Assembly: GCF_015594545.1 (NCBI RefSeq)
Contig: NZ_JADIIO010000001.1
Span: forward strand, 2,418,001 to 2,482,000
From: Staphylococcus durrellii
Lineage (GTDB): Bacteria > Bacillota > Bacilli > Staphylococcales > Staphylococcaceae
Length of the DNA: 64,000 nucleotides
Direction: 5' to 3'
The position numbers and the translations under genes are program-made. The notes under the pieces were generated by a model. That model had not been told where the DNA came from. It did no database searches and was given only the letters and a program-made list of their open reading frames with translations. This document shows positions 27,361 to 38,255 of the stretch, piece by piece (within the stretch, counting starts at the first letter, position 1; every line of letters starts with the position of its first letter).

Positions 27361-27388
27361 AGGTAGACAGCCTCACGACTGTCTACCT
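27361..27388 (-). terminator. Terminator after parB
   Basis: GGTAGACAG...CTGTCTACC with a short loop is followed on minus by TTTTTT. It ends the parB transcript upstream of the capsule operon. Sequence from 27030 to 27355 is AT-rich and contains no gene; capsule promoter elements presumably lie there. Confidence 0.88.
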
Positions 27389-27451
27389 ACTCTTTAAATA
27401 ACGCTTTAATTTAATTTGAACATAACTTTATTGCAATTAAAGAATACATAG

Positions 27452-28297
27452 TTATTCATTTTTGTACTTTTCATTTAGGTGCTGTACTAATCTTTTAAAC
27501 TCTTCCTCAGATGAAAATTCAAAGATAATTTGTCCTTTGTTGTTTTTAGTAGAGATAGCTACATTAGTCCCATATTGCTCTTTTAATTGGCGTTCTTGTT
27601 GCTTAATAAACTTAGGTTTCGCCTTAACGTCTGTCTGCTTATGACTTTGTTTTTGTACTTTATTATCACCAATATATTGTTCTAAGTATCTAACACTCCA
27701 TGCTTCATGATGCGCTTGTTTAGCCAATTTTGTTATTTCTGTAGTGTTTTTTAATGCTAATAGAGTTCGTCCATGGGCACCTGATAATTCTCCTTGCTGA
27801 ATCATGCGCATTACCATAGGTGGTAACTGCAGCAAACGCAACATATTAGCAATATATGGACGTGATTTACTTAATCTCTGTGCGACTTGTTGCTGTGTGA
27901 GTTCTAAATCATCCATAAGTTTGCGGTAACTTTCTGCTTCTTCTATTGCATTTAAATCTTCACGTTGTAAATTTTCTATAATAGCAAGTTCCATCATATC
28001 CTCATCAGATAATGATTTTACAATTGCTGGAACATGGGTTAATTTAGCGCGTTTCGCTGCTCGGAAACGTCTTTCCCCTACTACGATATGATAACCAGTT
28101 ATTGTCATACGTAATACGATAGGCTGTAATATACCATGCTGCTCAATTGAGCGGGATAAATCATCCAGTTTAGCATCGTCGAAAGTTTTTCGCGGTTGAT
28201 ATGGATTTGGTTTAATTTGGTCTATTGCTATATGTTGAATTACAGAATCATCATCTAGTTGCAATCTTTTGTCTGAAGATTTTACGATGTTCGTCAC
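27452..28297 (-). CDS. parB: ParB/Spo0J chromosome partitioning protein (CTPase clamp)
   Basis: The 281-residue protein has the ParB N-terminal domain (IKPNPYQPRKTF; the GERRFRAAK arginine-rich CTP motif; ENLQREDLNAIEEAESY), a central parS-binding helix-turn-helix (TQQQVAQRLSKSRPYIANMLRLL) and a short C-terminal dimerisation domain. It binds parS near the origin, loads SMC and assists segregation. In staphylococci parB lies divergent from the metICFE operon, as here. Here it is followed by a terminator and the capsule operon rather than the mscS-ychF genes I would expect from S. aureus. Confidence 0.93.
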   Translation of the reverse strand: MTNIVKSSDKRLQLDDDSVIQHIAIDQIKPNPYQPRKTFDDAKLDDLSRSIEQHGILQPIVLRMTITGYHIVVGERRFRAAKRAKLTHVPAIVKSLSDEDMMELAIIENLQREDLNAIEEAESYRKLMDDLELTQQQVAQRLSKSRPYIANMLRLLQLPPMVMRMIQQGELSGAHGRTLLALKNTTEITKLAKQAHHEAWSVRYLEQYIGDNKVQKQSHKQTDVKAKPKFIKQQERQLKEQYGTNVAISTKNNKGQIIFEFSSEEEFKRLVQHLNEKYKNE

Positions 28298-28437
28298 CTA
28301 CTTTACAAAATGTCTTCATTTTATTTTAAGTAAATTATAACTTGAGAACAAGTAATATAAATAGTGTTATCAAAGCGTCCAATAACGGGTTCTTATAGTT
28401 AGATAATTTAGTTTAATCATAATTTTCAGAAAAATTA

Positions 28438-28466
28438 TTGACAAAGCTTTTTATAATGTGTAATCT
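28438..28466 (+). promoter_or_regulatory. Promoter of the methionine operon leader
   Basis: TTGACA (28438-28443), a 17-bp spacer and TAATCT (28461-28466). The transcript would begin around 28472 and run through the T-box leader. Confidence 0.75.
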
Positions 28467-28471
28467 ATGGT

Positions 28472-28914
28472 ATATCAATTAAGAAATTCATACGAGTTAA
28501 ACACAGTAATAAGGAAAGTAGAACTTACACTGCTGACACAGAGAGTCTTTACATGCTGAAAGAAGACACAGAAAGAGAGTTTGAAAATGGCCTTTGAGTG
28601 TTGATGCCAATATGAGGTGTCACCGGGCGCGCCCGTTATAGCGCTACAGTATTAACATTTGTTAAATGCCGTACTGGAATCATTCGATACGTCGTTAATT
28701 TCGTTAATACTCATTTTATAATTTTATAAAGTGAGCTTTTTTATACGATTTTACATTTCTCGAATACATTCCTATTATCATTTTTATTTAACAGATAGCG
28801 TACTGGATAAGGTTATTTTAGCAATAAAATAACAAATTAAGGTGGTACCACGAAGCAAGCTTTCGTCCTTTATATCCGATTTATTCGGGTTTAAAGGACG
28901 GAAGCTTTTTTATT
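28472..28914 (+). ncRNA. T-box leader (methionine-type) upstream of metICFE
   Basis: The conserved T-box AAGGTGGTACCACG lies at 28839-28852, directly before a terminator hairpin (GTCCTTTA...TAAAGGAC with outer AAGCTTTC/GGAAGCTT arms, 28855-28908) and a T-run. Upstream, AAGTAGAAC and GAGAG-type elements mark stem I. The leader is unusually long (about 440 nt), as known for staphylococcal met leaders. Uncharged tRNA-Met should stabilise the antiterminator and allow transcription of metI onward. An ATG triplet in the stem I region (CTTTACATGCTGAAAG) may be the specifier, but I could not fold it. Confidence 0.9.
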
Positions 28915-28932
28915 TTAACAAGGAGGTTATCG

Positions 28933-30039
28933 ATGATGAAAAATACAGAACTTGCTCAAATCGCATTGACAGAAGATCACACTGGATCGTTAGCTAACCC
29001 TATTTATTTAGCAACGGCTTACCAACATCCACACTTAGGACAATCAACTGGTTACGATTACACACGTACTAAAAATCCGACACGCTCAGCCTTTGAAGAA
29101 TCATTTGCAAAGTTAGAAAGAGGTCTTGCATCATTTGCAACCGCGAGTGGCATGGCTGCAATCCAACTTATTTGTAATATTTTCAAACCGGGCGATGAGA
29201 TTTTAGTGTCCTTTGATTTATACGGAGGCACATTTAGACTATTTGACTTTTATGAAAAACAATACGGTATTCATTTTAAATATGTAGATTTTCTAAATTA
29301 TGAAGAAGTCGAAAGCAATATTAACGACAACACACGTGCTTTATTTATAGAACCAATATCTAATCCACTAATGATTGAAGTCGATGTAGAACCTTATTAT
29401 GTATTAAGTAAACAACACGATTTATTAACAATAATCGATAATACTTTTTTAACTCCTTATTTATCAACACCATTAGAAAATGGCGCTGATATCGTCTTAC
29501 ATTCAGGCACAAAATATATTGGTGGTCATAACGATGTATTAGCCGGCGTAGTAACTGTAAAGGACGAAGCAATCGCTGAAGAATTGGCAGCATTGCATAA
29601 CATGACTGGCGCAACGTTATCACCAATCGATAGCTATTTACTCCAACGTGGTTTAAAGACATTGCATTTACGTATTGATCGTTCTGAATACAATGCTAAA
29701 TTACTCGCAGAACGATGTAGTAACTTAGATGCTATTGATGAAGTATTATATAGCGGTCGTACAGGCATGCTGAGCTTAAGACTTAATAAAGCATTTAGCG
29801 TTGAGAAATTATTAGAAAACATTGAAGTTTGTATCTTTGCCGAGAGTTTAGGCGGTACTGAAACATTAATAACTTTCCCCTATACACAAACACACGTCGA
29901 TATGCCAGATGAAGAAAAAGACAAACGTGGCATTGATTCACAATTAATCAGATTATCTATCGGCGTTGAAGACTATGAAGATATTGAAGCAGACCTTATT
30001 CAAGCATTAGACAAAGCGAAAGTAGGAGTGATTTCATGA
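28933..30039 (+). CDS. metI: Cystathionine gamma-synthase / O-acyl-homoserine thiolase
   Basis: The 368-residue Cys/Met-metabolism PLP enzyme has the PLP lysine in LHSGTKYIGGHND (Lys194) and phosphate-binding residues in TASGMAAIQ. It makes cystathionine from O-acetylhomoserine and cysteine, or homocysteine from sulfide. AAGGAGGTTATCG precedes a tandem ATG-ATG; either could be the start. It is first in the T-box-controlled operon and overlaps metC by four bases. Confidence 0.92.
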   Translation: MMKNTELAQIALTEDHTGSLANPIYLATAYQHPHLGQSTGYDYTRTKNPTRSAFEESFAKLERGLASFATASGMAAIQLICNIFKPGDEILVSFDLYGGTFRLFDFYEKQYGIHFKYVDFLNYEEVESNINDNTRALFIEPISNPLMIEVDVEPYYVLSKQHDLLTIIDNTFLTPYLSTPLENGADIVLHSGTKYIGGHNDVLAGVVTVKDEAIAEELAALHNMTGATLSPIDSYLLQRGLKTLHLRIDRSEYNAKLLAERCSNLDAIDEVLYSGRTGMLSLRLNKAFSVEKLLENIEVCIFAESLGGTETLITFPYTQTHVDMPDEEKDKRGIDSQLIRLSIGVEDYEDIEADLIQALDKAKVGVIS

Positions 30040-31211
30040 GTTTATCCAAAGATACAGAAGTGATTTTCGATTCACATAGAGGACACGATTACGATTCAGC
30101 AAATCCGCCATTATATGATTCTTCAACATTCCACCAAAAGGTTCTAGGTGGTGGCGCAGAATACGACTATGCCAGAAGTGGTAATCCTAACCGTAAATTA
30201 TTAGAAGAAAAATTAGCCAAACTTGAAGGTGGTAGTTATGCATTTGCCTACGCTTCAGGCATCGCAGCTATTTCAGCAGTGTTACTCACACTTAAAGCTG
30301 ACGACCACGTCATTTTACCTGACGATGTTTACGGAGGTACGTTCCGATTAACTGAACAAATATTAACGCGCTTTAATATTCACTTCACAACTGTAGACAC
30401 AACGGATATTTCACAAATCGAACAAGCTATCGAAGATAACACTAAATTAGTGTATATAGAAACACCTTCTAACCCTTTATTTAAAATCACAGATGTTCGT
30501 GTCACTGCAAAAGTTGCACATGATCACGATTTATTATTAGCCGTAGATAATACGTTTATGACTCCTCTTGGTCAATCACCGTTAGAACTTGGTGCGGATG
30601 TCGTTGTACACAGCGCTACTAAGTTTCTAGGCGGTCACAGTGATATTATTGCTGGCGCTGCAATTACTAATGATAAAACATTGGCAGATGCACTCTATCT
30701 ATTACAAAACGGTACAGGTACTGCCCTTTCCGCACAAGATAGTTGGACATTAGCAAAACATTTAAAAACATTACCAGTAAGATTTAAGCAATCTGTAGAT
30801 AACGCACAAAAACTTGAAGCATTTTTACAACAACGTGATGAAATTGCTGAAGTTTATTACCCAGGAAATGACAAATTACATTTATCTCAAGCACAACATG
30901 GTGGCGCTGTTTTAGGCTTTCGTTTGAAAGACGAAAATAAAGCTCAAGCTTTTGTCGACGCCTTAACATTACCTTTAGTATCAGTAAGCCTTGGTGGTGT
31001 AGAAACTATTCTGTCACACCCCGCGACAATGTCACACGCCGCGGTGCCTAAAGAAGTTCGAGATGAACGTAACATCACTTTTGGTCTATTTAGATTAAGT
31101 GTTGGTTTAGAAGATCCTGATGAACTGATTGCTGACTTGAATTATGCATTGAAGGAGGCTTTTAATGGCTCAACTATTAGACAAACTCAAGAACAACATA
31201 CTAGTCGCTGA
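30036..31211 (+). CDS. metC: Cystathionine beta-lyase
   Basis: The 391-residue PLP enzyme of the same family has the PLP lysine in VHSATKFLGGHSD (Lys196) and YASGIAAIS for cofactor phosphate binding. It splits cystathionine to homocysteine, pyruvate and ammonia. The start overlaps the end of metI (ATGAG) with AGGAGTG upstream, so the genes are translationally coupled. Its C-terminus overlaps the metF start by 47 bp, which is longer than usual and suggests a C-terminal extension ([13 protein letters not shown]). Confidence 0.92.
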   Translation: MSLSKDTEVIFDSHRGHDYDSANPPLYDSSTFHQKVLGGGAEYDYARSGNPNRKLLEEKLAKLEGGSYAFAYASGIAAISAVLLTLKADDHVILPDDVYGGTFRLTEQILTRFNIHFTTVDTTDISQIEQAIEDNTKLVYIETPSNPLFKITDVRVTAKVAHDHDLLLAVDNTFMTPLGQSPLELGADVVVHSATKFLGGHSDIIAGAAITNDKTLADALYLLQNGTGTALSAQDSWTLAKHLKTLPVRFKQSVDNAQKLEAFLQQRDEIAEVYYPGNDKLHLSQAQHGGAVLGFRLKDENKAQAFVDALTLPLVSVSLGGVETILSHPATMSHAAVPKEVRDERNITFGLFRLSVGLEDPDELIADLNYALKEAFNGSTIRQTQEQHTSR

Positions 31212-33006
31212 TGGCGCGATGGGTACGATACTTTATTCTGAAGGACTAGATACATGCCCAGAGGCTTATAATTTAAGTCATCCCGAAAGAGTAGAGCGTA
31301 TACATCGTACTTATATAGAAGCCGGTGCAGACGTTATTCAAACTAACACTTACGGAGCAAACTTTGAAAAACTCAAAGCTTTTGGTTTAGAACATAAAGT
31401 AAAAGATATCCATAAGGCGGCAGTAAATATTGCCAAAAAAGCCGCTTTAGATGACACATTTATTTTAGGTACAGTCGGTGGGTTTCGAGGAGTTAGACAA
31501 GAAGAATTAAGTCTATCTGCGATACTGTATCACACTGAAATTCAAGTTAATACTTTAATTGAAGAAGGTGTCGACGCCTTACTTTTCGAAACATATTATG
31601 ATTTAGAAGAACTAACAAATGTTATTCAAGCAACACGGAATAAATACGACATTCCTATAATCGCACAATTAACAGCATCAAATACCAATTATTTACGAGA
31701 TGGCTCAAAAATCAATAACGCTTTACAACAGGTTGTCGACAGTGGTGCAGATGTAGTCGGACTAAATTGTCACCATGGTCCTCACCATATGCAGCAATCA
31801 TTTTCACATATCGAATTGCCAGACCATGCATATTTATCATGTTATCCAAATGCGAGCTTGCTTGATTTAAACAATAGTGAATTTAAATATAGCGATAACG
31901 CAGAATACTTTGGTCAAGTTGCTCAAAAATTGATAAACGAAGGTGTCCGTCTAATTGGTGGTTGTTGTGGCACGACGCCAGAACATATTCATTATATTAA
32001 ATCATCAATTGAAGATTTAACGCCTGTACACAACAAAAAAGTGATACCTATTACGAAACAAGACACTTCAACAAAGTCTGCGGTACCTACAGAAAACTTG
32101 ACGGCAAAAGTTAAACGCGGCGCAACGATTATCGTTGAGCTAGATACGCCAAAACATTTAGATACAGAAAAGTTCTTCGAAAACATTCAAAAACTAGACG
32201 ATGCTGAAATTGATGCAGTGACCCTTGCCGATAATTCATTAGCAACCGTACGTATTAGCAATGTTGCCGCTGCAAGTATTATTAAACAGAACTATAACAT
32301 CGAACCACTCGTTCACATCACTTGTCGCGATCGCAATTTAATCGGCTTACAATCGCACCTTTTAGGCTTATCTCTCATAGGCGTTAATGAAATATTAACT
32401 ATTACAGGCGATCCTTCAAAAGTAGGTAATTTACCAGGCGCCATGAACGTATTCGATGTAAATTCTAAAGGTTTAACAGAAATTGCCAAACGTTTTAACC
32501 AAGGTATCAATACTGACGGTGATGCGCTGAAGAAAAAGACAAACTTCAACATCGCAGGAGCATTTGATCCAAATGTAAGAAAATTAGATGGCGCAATTAG
32601 GCGTCTAGAAAAGAAAATAGACAGCGGTATGGATTATTTCATTACACAGCCTGTTTATAGTAAAGAAAAAATCAAAACAGTTTATGAAGCAACAAAACAT
32701 TTAGGCGTACCATTCTTTATTGGCATTATGCCAATTACTAGTTATAACAATGCATTATTTTTACACAATGAAGTACCCGGCATTAAGCTTTCAGAAGATA
32801 TACTTACGCGCTTCGAAGCAGTTAAAGACGATAGAGATAAGACGAGAGAGCTCAGCATTGAAATATGTAAAGAGCTTATCGCTACAGTTCATGAATATTT
32901 TAATGGCTTGTATCTCATCACTCCTTTCCAGCGTGCAGACTTATCTCTTGAACTCGCAGCATATTCTAAATCGATTACTTCAAATTCACAGGAGGCAATA
33001 TTATGA
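31165..33006 (+). CDS. metF: Bifunctional homocysteine S-methyltransferase / methylenetetrahydrofolate reductase
   Basis: The 613-residue fusion has an N-terminal homocysteine methyltransferase barrel ([12 protein letters not shown]; zinc cysteines in VGLNCHHG, Cys202, and [11 protein letters not shown], Cys267/268). After a linker near 290-315 comes a MetF-type barrel ([43 protein letters not shown]). The second half makes 5-methyltetrahydrofolate for MetE; the first can use other methyl donors such as S-methylmethionine. GAAGGAGG precedes the ATG. It overlaps metE by four bases. Confidence 0.93.
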   Translation: MAQLLDKLKNNILVADGAMGTILYSEGLDTCPEAYNLSHPERVERIHRTYIEAGADVIQTNTYGANFEKLKAFGLEHKVKDIHKAAVNIAKKAALDDTFILGTVGGFRGVRQEELSLSAILYHTEIQVNTLIEEGVDALLFETYYDLEELTNVIQATRNKYDIPIIAQLTASNTNYLRDGSKINNALQQVVDSGADVVGLNCHHGPHHMQQSFSHIELPDHAYLSCYPNASLLDLNNSEFKYSDNAEYFGQVAQKLINEGVRLIGGCCGTTPEHIHYIKSSIEDLTPVHNKKVIPITKQDTSTKSAVPTENLTAKVKRGATIIVELDTPKHLDTEKFFENIQKLDDAEIDAVTLADNSLATVRISNVAAASIIKQNYNIEPLVHITCRDRNLIGLQSHLLGLSLIGVNEILTITGDPSKVGNLPGAMNVFDVNSKGLTEIAKRFNQGINTDGDALKKKTNFNIAGAFDPNVRKLDGAIRRLEKKIDSGMDYFITQPVYSKEKIKTVYEATKHLGVPFFIGIMPITSYNNALFLHNEVPGIKLSEDILTRFEAVKDDRDKTRELSIEICKELIATVHEYFNGLYLITPFQRADLSLELAAYSKSITSNSQEAIL

Positions 33007-35243
33007 CAATTAAAACATCAAATTTAGGTTTCCCAAGATTAGGTAGAAAAAGAGAATGGAAAAAAACAATCGAAAATTATTGGTCAAACAAAATTACTGC
33101 AGATGAATTAAACCAACAGTTATCTGATTTGCACAAAGAAAATCTATTACTACAAAAGAATTATAATTTAGACAGTATTCCAGTTGGTGACTTTTCTCTT
33201 TATGACCATATTCTTGATACTTCATTATTATTCAACATCATTCCAGAACGTTTCCAAGGTCGCGAAGTAAATAATGACTTATTATTTGATATCGCACGAG
33301 GTAACAAAGAACACGTAGCTAGTGCATTAATCAAATGGTTTAATACAAACTATCATTACATCGTTCCAGAATGGGATAATGCAGAACCAAAATTAAACCA
33401 TAATGTTTTATTAGAACGCTTTAACTATGCACGCTCGTTAAACGTTAATGCTCATCCTGTTATTGTAGGTCCGATCACTTTTGTCCAACTTTCTAAAGGT
33501 GGTAACCAAACATTTGAAGAAAAAGTAGAAACATTACTACCATTATATAAAGAAGTTTTACAATCGCTCGTAGACGCTGGTGCTGAATATATACAGATCG
33601 ACGAGCCCGTTTTAGTAACTGATACAAGCGAAGACTTTGAAGACATTACACGTCACGCTTACGACTACTTTGCCCAAGCTGACTTAGGTAAAAAGCTAGT
33701 TATTCAAACATACTTTGAACGTGTAAACTTAAAATTCTTAAACAGCTTACCCGTAAAAGGATTCGGTTTAGACTTCGTACATGATAATGGCTATAACTTA
33801 TCACAAATTGAAGCTGGCGCTTTATCTAAAGATAAAACATTATATGCTGGTATTATCGATGGACGTAACGTCTGGGCAGCTGACATTGAAGCTAAACAAT
33901 CATTAATCGAAAAACTTCAAAATTATACATCTGAGCTAGTCATCCAACCTTCATCATCATTACTGCACGTACCAGTTTCTTTAGATGATGAAACTTTAGA
34001 CGAATCTATTGCTGAAGGTCTAAGCTTCGCTACTGAAAAATTAGACGAATTAGACGCGTTAAGACGTTTATTTAATGAAGATGACAGTAGTAAGTTTAAT
34101 GATCTAAAAGCGCGTTATGCACGTTTCCAAAACCAATCATTCAAAAACCTTGAATATGACTTTGATAGTGTTCGTTCTTCTCGTAAATCACCATTTGCTG
34201 AACGTCGTAAAGAACAAGATGCACAATTAAATTTACCTGATTTGCCAACTACAACTATCGGTTCATTCCCTCAATCACAAGAGGTTCGTAAACAACGTGC
34301 TGCATGGAAAAACAACCGTATTACAGATGCTGAATACAATGAGTTCTTAGAAAGTGAAATTGCTCGTTGGATTAAAATTCAAGAAGACATTGGCTTAGAC
34401 GTACTTGTTCATGGTGAATTCGAACGTAACGACATGGTTGAATTCTTCGGCGAAAAATTACAAGGTTTCTTAGTGACTAAGTTCGGTTGGGTTCAATCTT
34501 ACGGTTCTCGTGCTGTTAAGCCACCGATCATTTACGGAGACGTTAAATGGAACGAACCATTAACAGTAAAAGAAACATTGTATGCGCAAGGTTTAACAGA
34601 CAAACCAGTTAAAGGTATGTTAACTGGCCCTGTTACAATCTTGAACTGGTCATTCGAACGTGTAGACTTACCTCGCGAAGAAGTTCAAAACCAAATCGCT
34701 TTAGCAATTAACGAAGAAGTATTAGCTTTAGAAGACGCTGGCATCAAAATTATCCAAGTAGACGAGCCAGCATTACGTGAAGGTTTACCATTACGTTCTG
34801 AATACCATGCTGATTACTTAAATAAAGCAGTACATTCATTCAAACTTGCTACATCTTCAGTGGCAGATGCTACACAAATTCATACACATATGTGTTATTC
34901 TCAATTTGGACAAATCATTCATGCTATCTATGATTTAGATGCTGATGTTATTTCAATCGAAACATCACGTAGCCATGGTGATTTAATTCAAGACTTTGAA
35001 GACATTACGTATGATTTAGGTATTGGACTTGGTGTATATGATATTCATAGTCCACGTATCCCTACTGAAGAAGAAATTACAACGGCGATTGACCGTGCCT
35101 TACAACAAATTGACCGTTCATTATTCTGGGTTAATCCAGATTGCGGTTTAAAAACACGTAAAGAAGACGAAGTACGTGAAGCATTAACTGTATTAGTTAA
35201 CTCAGTAGATAAACTACGTAAAACAAAGTCAGCTACTGTCTAA
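33003..35243 (+). CDS. metE: Cobalamin-independent methionine synthase
   Basis: The 746-residue protein has full MetE length and both barrels: [18 protein letters not shown] at the start, and [20 protein letters not shown] opening the catalytic half. Zinc ligands lie in THMCYSQF (His, Cys) and NPDCGLKTR (Cys), with a catalytic-half Asp in [10 protein letters not shown]. It transfers the methyl group from 5-methyltetrahydrofolate triglutamate to homocysteine. The ATG overlaps the metF stop, and CAGGAGG precedes it. It completes the methionine pathway from homoserine ester. Confidence 0.96.
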   Translation: MTIKTSNLGFPRLGRKREWKKTIENYWSNKITADELNQQLSDLHKENLLLQKNYNLDSIPVGDFSLYDHILDTSLLFNIIPERFQGREVNNDLLFDIARGNKEHVASALIKWFNTNYHYIVPEWDNAEPKLNHNVLLERFNYARSLNVNAHPVIVGPITFVQLSKGGNQTFEEKVETLLPLYKEVLQSLVDAGAEYIQIDEPVLVTDTSEDFEDITRHAYDYFAQADLGKKLVIQTYFERVNLKFLNSLPVKGFGLDFVHDNGYNLSQIEAGALSKDKTLYAGIIDGRNVWAADIEAKQSLIEKLQNYTSELVIQPSSSLLHVPVSLDDETLDESIAEGLSFATEKLDELDALRRLFNEDDSSKFNDLKARYARFQNQSFKNLEYDFDSVRSSRKSPFAERRKEQDAQLNLPDLPTTTIGSFPQSQEVRKQRAAWKNNRITDAEYNEFLESEIARWIKIQEDIGLDVLVHGEFERNDMVEFFGEKLQGFLVTKFGWVQSYGSRAVKPPIIYGDVKWNEPLTVKETLYAQGLTDKPVKGMLTGPVTILNWSFERVDLPREEVQNQIALAINEEVLALEDAGIKIIQVDEPALREGLPLRSEYHADYLNKAVHSFKLATSSVADATQIHTHMCYSQFGQIIHAIYDLDADVISIETSRSHGDLIQDFEDITYDLGIGLGVYDIHSPRIPTEEEITTAIDRALQQIDRSLFWVNPDCGLKTRKEDEVREALTVLVNSVDKLRKTKSATV

Positions 35244-35269
35244 ATAATAAATTGTAGGTGATGTTATCA

Positions 35270-36010
35270 ATGAGTTATCCATTATGGAACCAACTTGAAC
35301 AACTAAAAAGTACAGAATGGGTCGATCTTACACACAAGTTTGACGACTCCATTCCATGCTTCAGCGAAGACGAGCGTGCAAGTGTACAACCATTAGCAAC
35401 TGTGAAAGATGATGGTTACTATGTTCAACGTTGGAATCTCGTTACTCAATACGGTACACATCTCGATGCACCGAATCATTTTGTGAATCATGCCCGCAGT
35501 CTAAATGACTTTGATTTAACAGAATTTGCGCTACCGTTGATTGTCTTAGACTATGCGTCAGAAGTCGCACATAATGCAGACTTTATCATCACTAAGGAAC
35601 ATTTACTTCAATGGGAACGTACTAACGGTAAAGTCGAACCACACACGTTTGTCGCCTTAAGAACAGATTGGTCCAAACGTTGGCCCGATACAACAAAATT
35701 TGTAAACAAAGATAAGTATGGCCAACCTCATACCCCGGGTTGGAGCAAAGATGCATTACAGTTTTTAATCGAAGAGCGTCAAGTAAAAGCAGTCGGTCAC
35801 GAAACTTTCGATACAGATGCTGCTATCGATGCAACACGTAACGAAGATTTTGTCAGCCAACGTTATGTACTCGGACAAGACATTTTTCAAATTGAACTGC
35901 TTACCAATTTAGATCTATTACCAGCCCGTGGTGCTATTATATTCACGATATGCCCTAAAGCTAACGATGCACCCGGTTTTCCGGTACGTGCGTTTGCTAT
36001 AAAACCGTAA
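35270..36010 (+). CDS. Cyclase-family metal-dependent hydrolase (kynurenine-formamidase-like)
   Basis: About 247 residues with the cyclase-family signature YGTHLDAPNHF (zinc-binding His, Asp and His), WVDLTHKFDDSIP at the N-terminus, and GHETFDTDAA. I use the ATG at 35270, since AGGTGAT lies seven bases upstream; frames from 35258 or 35261 start inside that site. It is the last gene of the methionine operon, 26 bp after metE, as in other staphylococci. These enzymes hydrolyse amides or esters. Its link to methionine synthesis is unexplained. Confidence 0.88.
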   Translation: MSYPLWNQLEQLKSTEWVDLTHKFDDSIPCFSEDERASVQPLATVKDDGYYVQRWNLVTQYGTHLDAPNHFVNHARSLNDFDLTEFALPLIVLDYASEVAHNADFIITKEHLLQWERTNGKVEPHTFVALRTDWSKRWPDTTKFVNKDKYGQPHTPGWSKDALQFLIEERQVKAVGHETFDTDAAIDATRNEDFVSQRYVLGQDIFQIELLTNLDLLPARGAIIFTICPKANDAPGFPVRAFAIKP

Positions 36011-36130
36011 ATAGATTTTTGCACATTAAAGATGTACTCTAGCCATTATGTACATCCGTAATAAATTTGTTATTAAGCGACTTGAGCCCTCGTTTAGTAA
36101 TAAGCTCTCTTTTTCAATTATGATATATAA

Positions 36131-36160
36131 CAAGTAGGTCGCCGCCTACTTGTTTTTTTA
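36131..36160 (+). terminator. Terminator after the methionine operon
   Basis: CAAGTAGGTCGCCGCCTACTTG is followed by TTTTTTTATTTT; it lies about 120 bp after the last gene. Confidence 0.9.
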
Positions 36161-36217
36161 TTTTACTTTAAGTTAAGATGTCCCTAACGCTTTAAATAGA
36201 TATAAGGAGTGAAGAGC

Positions 36218-36472
36218 ATGACATCGAACAACTATGCACCACAACAACGTAGTATCGTTATCGCTTATATTTTATGGTTCTTTTTAGGACAACTCGGTGT
36301 ACACCGTTTTTATTGTGGTAAAACCACTTCAGGTATTTTCCAACTCATTCTAGCCGTCATTGGTTGGGCTACCGTAGCAATTTTCATTGGTTACCTTTTC
36401 TTAATCTTATTAGGTCTATGGCTTTTTATCGACATATTCTTAGTGCCAAGCATGTGTAAGCACCCAAATTAA
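36218..36472 (+). CDS. TM2-domain membrane protein
   Basis: About 84 residues. Two membrane segments flank the TM2 signature (LWFFLGQLGVHRFYCGK and TSGIFQLIL), ending in LWLFIDIFLVPSMCKHPN. I start at the ATG at 36218, eight bases after AAGGAG; the in-frame GTG at 36209 lies in the ribosome site. It is monocistronic with terminators on both sides. Small bacterial TM2 proteins have no agreed function. Confidence 0.9.
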   Translation: MTSNNYAPQQRSIVIAYILWFFLGQLGVHRFYCGKTTSGIFQLILAVIGWATVAIFIGYLFLILLGLWLFIDIFLVPSMCKHPN

Positions 36473-36520
36473 TAAGATATAAGCTAATGTTTCACGTTAA
36501 ACATTATATTAAAAAGCACA

Positions 36521-36557
36521 AAAAGAGACTCCTTAGTGTAAGGAGTCTCTTTTTTTA
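36521..36557. terminator. Bidirectional terminator between TM2 gene and cstA
   Basis: AAAAAGAGACTCCTTAGTGTAAGGAGTCTC plus a T-run forms a strong hairpin (quoted arms GAGACTCCTT / AAGGAGTCTC). It serves both convergent genes. Confidence 0.92.
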
Positions 36558-36569
36558 CATATATACTGC

Positions 36570-38024
36570 TTAACCAATTTGTTGTGTATTCGATATTGGA
36601 TAGTCCAGTTTAAATGATTTAGCAGAAACCATCTTTTTATATTGGTAATTAAAATAAATAATCCATAGCAACGTCAATGCAAAACCAATATAATAGCTAA
36701 GCGTTAAATCTAATCCTAAACCTATCTTCTGGCTTAATATATAGACAAAGATATTCCATGTCATAAAGACTGCTGGAATCGCTGCCACCCAAAAGTTCTT
36801 TTTAGCTATTAGTAAATACATTGCACCTACCCATAATGCTACAACAGCTGTCGTTTGGTTAGCCCAAGAGAAATAGCGCCATAATACTGTGAAATTAACT
36901 TGAGTTAACCCAAAGCTGATAATAAATAAAGGTGCTGCGACGATAATTCTTTTCATCATGCTGCGTTGACCAACGTTTAAGTAGTCGGCGATAATCATAC
37001 GTGCACTTCTAAATGAAGTATCTCCGCTCGTAATCGGTAAAATGATTACTCCAATGACCGCTATCGTACCAATGACTGAACCAAGTAATAAATTAGAAGC
37101 CTTACTTACTACTAACGCTGCTTCGCCACGATTCAATACGTCTTGTAATCCGCTATAACCATGGAATAAACTCATACCTGCAGCCGCCCATATCATAGCG
37201 ATAATACCTTCAGCGATCATCATGCCATAGAAAATAAAACGCGCATTTTTCTCTTTATTTGTCGTTCTAGAAATGATAGGCGTTTGCGTCGCATGGAATC
37301 CAGATAAGGCACCACATGTAATCGTAAAGAAGAGTAATGGGAAAATTGGTGCGCCAGAAGGATGCATATTTTTTAATTTCAGTTCGGGAATGGGTGCACC
37401 CGTTTGAATTAATCTAAACCCAATACCTAGCGCACTGATTAATAATAACGCACCAAATATTGGATAAATACGTCCAATAATTTTATCTATTGGTAGAATT
37501 GTAGATAAAATATAGTACACAAAAATTACGAAAATAATAATACCTAGCGCAATACGGCCATCCATTAAGTTATATAATAATAAGGCTGGACTTGTAACGA
37601 AGACCGTCCCAGTAAGTAATAATAATAAAATAGAAAAAATATTAACGAAATGTTTCATCACATTACCTAAAAATTTCCCTGCTAATTCAGGTAAATGTGC
37701 ACCTTTGTTACGAATTGAAATCATACCTGTTAAATAATCATGTACCCCTCCAGCAAAAATACAACCGACTACTATCCATATAAATGCAACCGGGCCATAT
37801 AATGCACCCATAATCGGTCCAAAAATAGGTCCCACACCGGCGATATTCAACAACTGTATTAACGAGTTAGACGAAGTCTTCATCGGCAAATAGTCTACGT
37901 TATCACGTTGGTTGTATGCAGGCGTCGGTCGCTCCGATTTAGGACCGAACATCTTATCAATATACTTACCATATGTAAAATAGCCAACGACAAGTAAGAT
38001 AATTGATACAATAAAAGTAATCAT
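36570..38024 (-). CDS. cstA: Carbon starvation protein CstA (peptide/pyruvate transporter family)
   Basis: The 484-residue protein has about 13 membrane segments. CstA hallmarks include DNVDYLPMKTSSNSLIQLLNIAGVGPI (given in part), GPIMGALYGPVAFIWIVVG, VHDYLTGMISIRNKG, TCGALSGFHATQTPIISR and SGDTSFRSARMIIADY. It is of the short type, about 480-600 residues. CstA proteins import peptides or pyruvate under carbon limitation. It is monocistronic on minus with its own terminator. No CcpA site was spotted in the 230-bp upstream gap. Confidence 0.93.
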   Translation of the reverse strand: MITFIVSIILLVVGYFTYGKYIDKMFGPKSERPTPAYNQRDNVDYLPMKTSSNSLIQLLNIAGVGPIFGPIMGALYGPVAFIWIVVGCIFAGGVHDYLTGMISIRNKGAHLPELAGKFLGNVMKHFVNIFSILLLLLTGTVFVTSPALLLYNLMDGRIALGIIIFVIFVYYILSTILPIDKIIGRIYPIFGALLLISALGIGFRLIQTGAPIPELKLKNMHPSGAPIFPLLFFTITCGALSGFHATQTPIISRTTNKEKNARFIFYGMMIAEGIIAMIWAAAGMSLFHGYSGLQDVLNRGEAALVVSKASNLLLGSVIGTIAVIGVIILPITSGDTSFRSARMIIADYLNVGQRSMMKRIIVAAPLFIISFGLTQVNFTVLWRYFSWANQTTAVVALWVGAMYLLIAKKNFWVAAIPAVFMTWNIFVYILSQKIGLGLDLTLSYYIGFALTLLWIIYFNYQYKKMVSAKSFKLDYPISNTQQIG

Positions 38025-38207
38025 ATAACTAATCCCCCTAATGTCATATTAATGTAAGCGTTTTCTTAATTTAACCATAACTTTTTACTTATCACAATAT
38101 GCCTGGGCATATTTTATGCTATTTTATATAATAAAACTGTATTTTTATTAGCTGTAACATGGTGATTACGTAGTTATAATGTATGAAAAGTTCATTGAAC
38201 AACAAAA

Positions 38208-38238
38208 AAGCTTATCTCATATGTCGTGAAATAAGCTT
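38208..38238 (-). terminator. Terminator after the CynX-like MFS gene
   Basis: AAGCTTAT...ATAAGCTT around a 15-base loop, with TTTTTT following on minus. Confidence 0.8.
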
Positions 38239-38255
38239 CTTAAAATCATCAAGTA

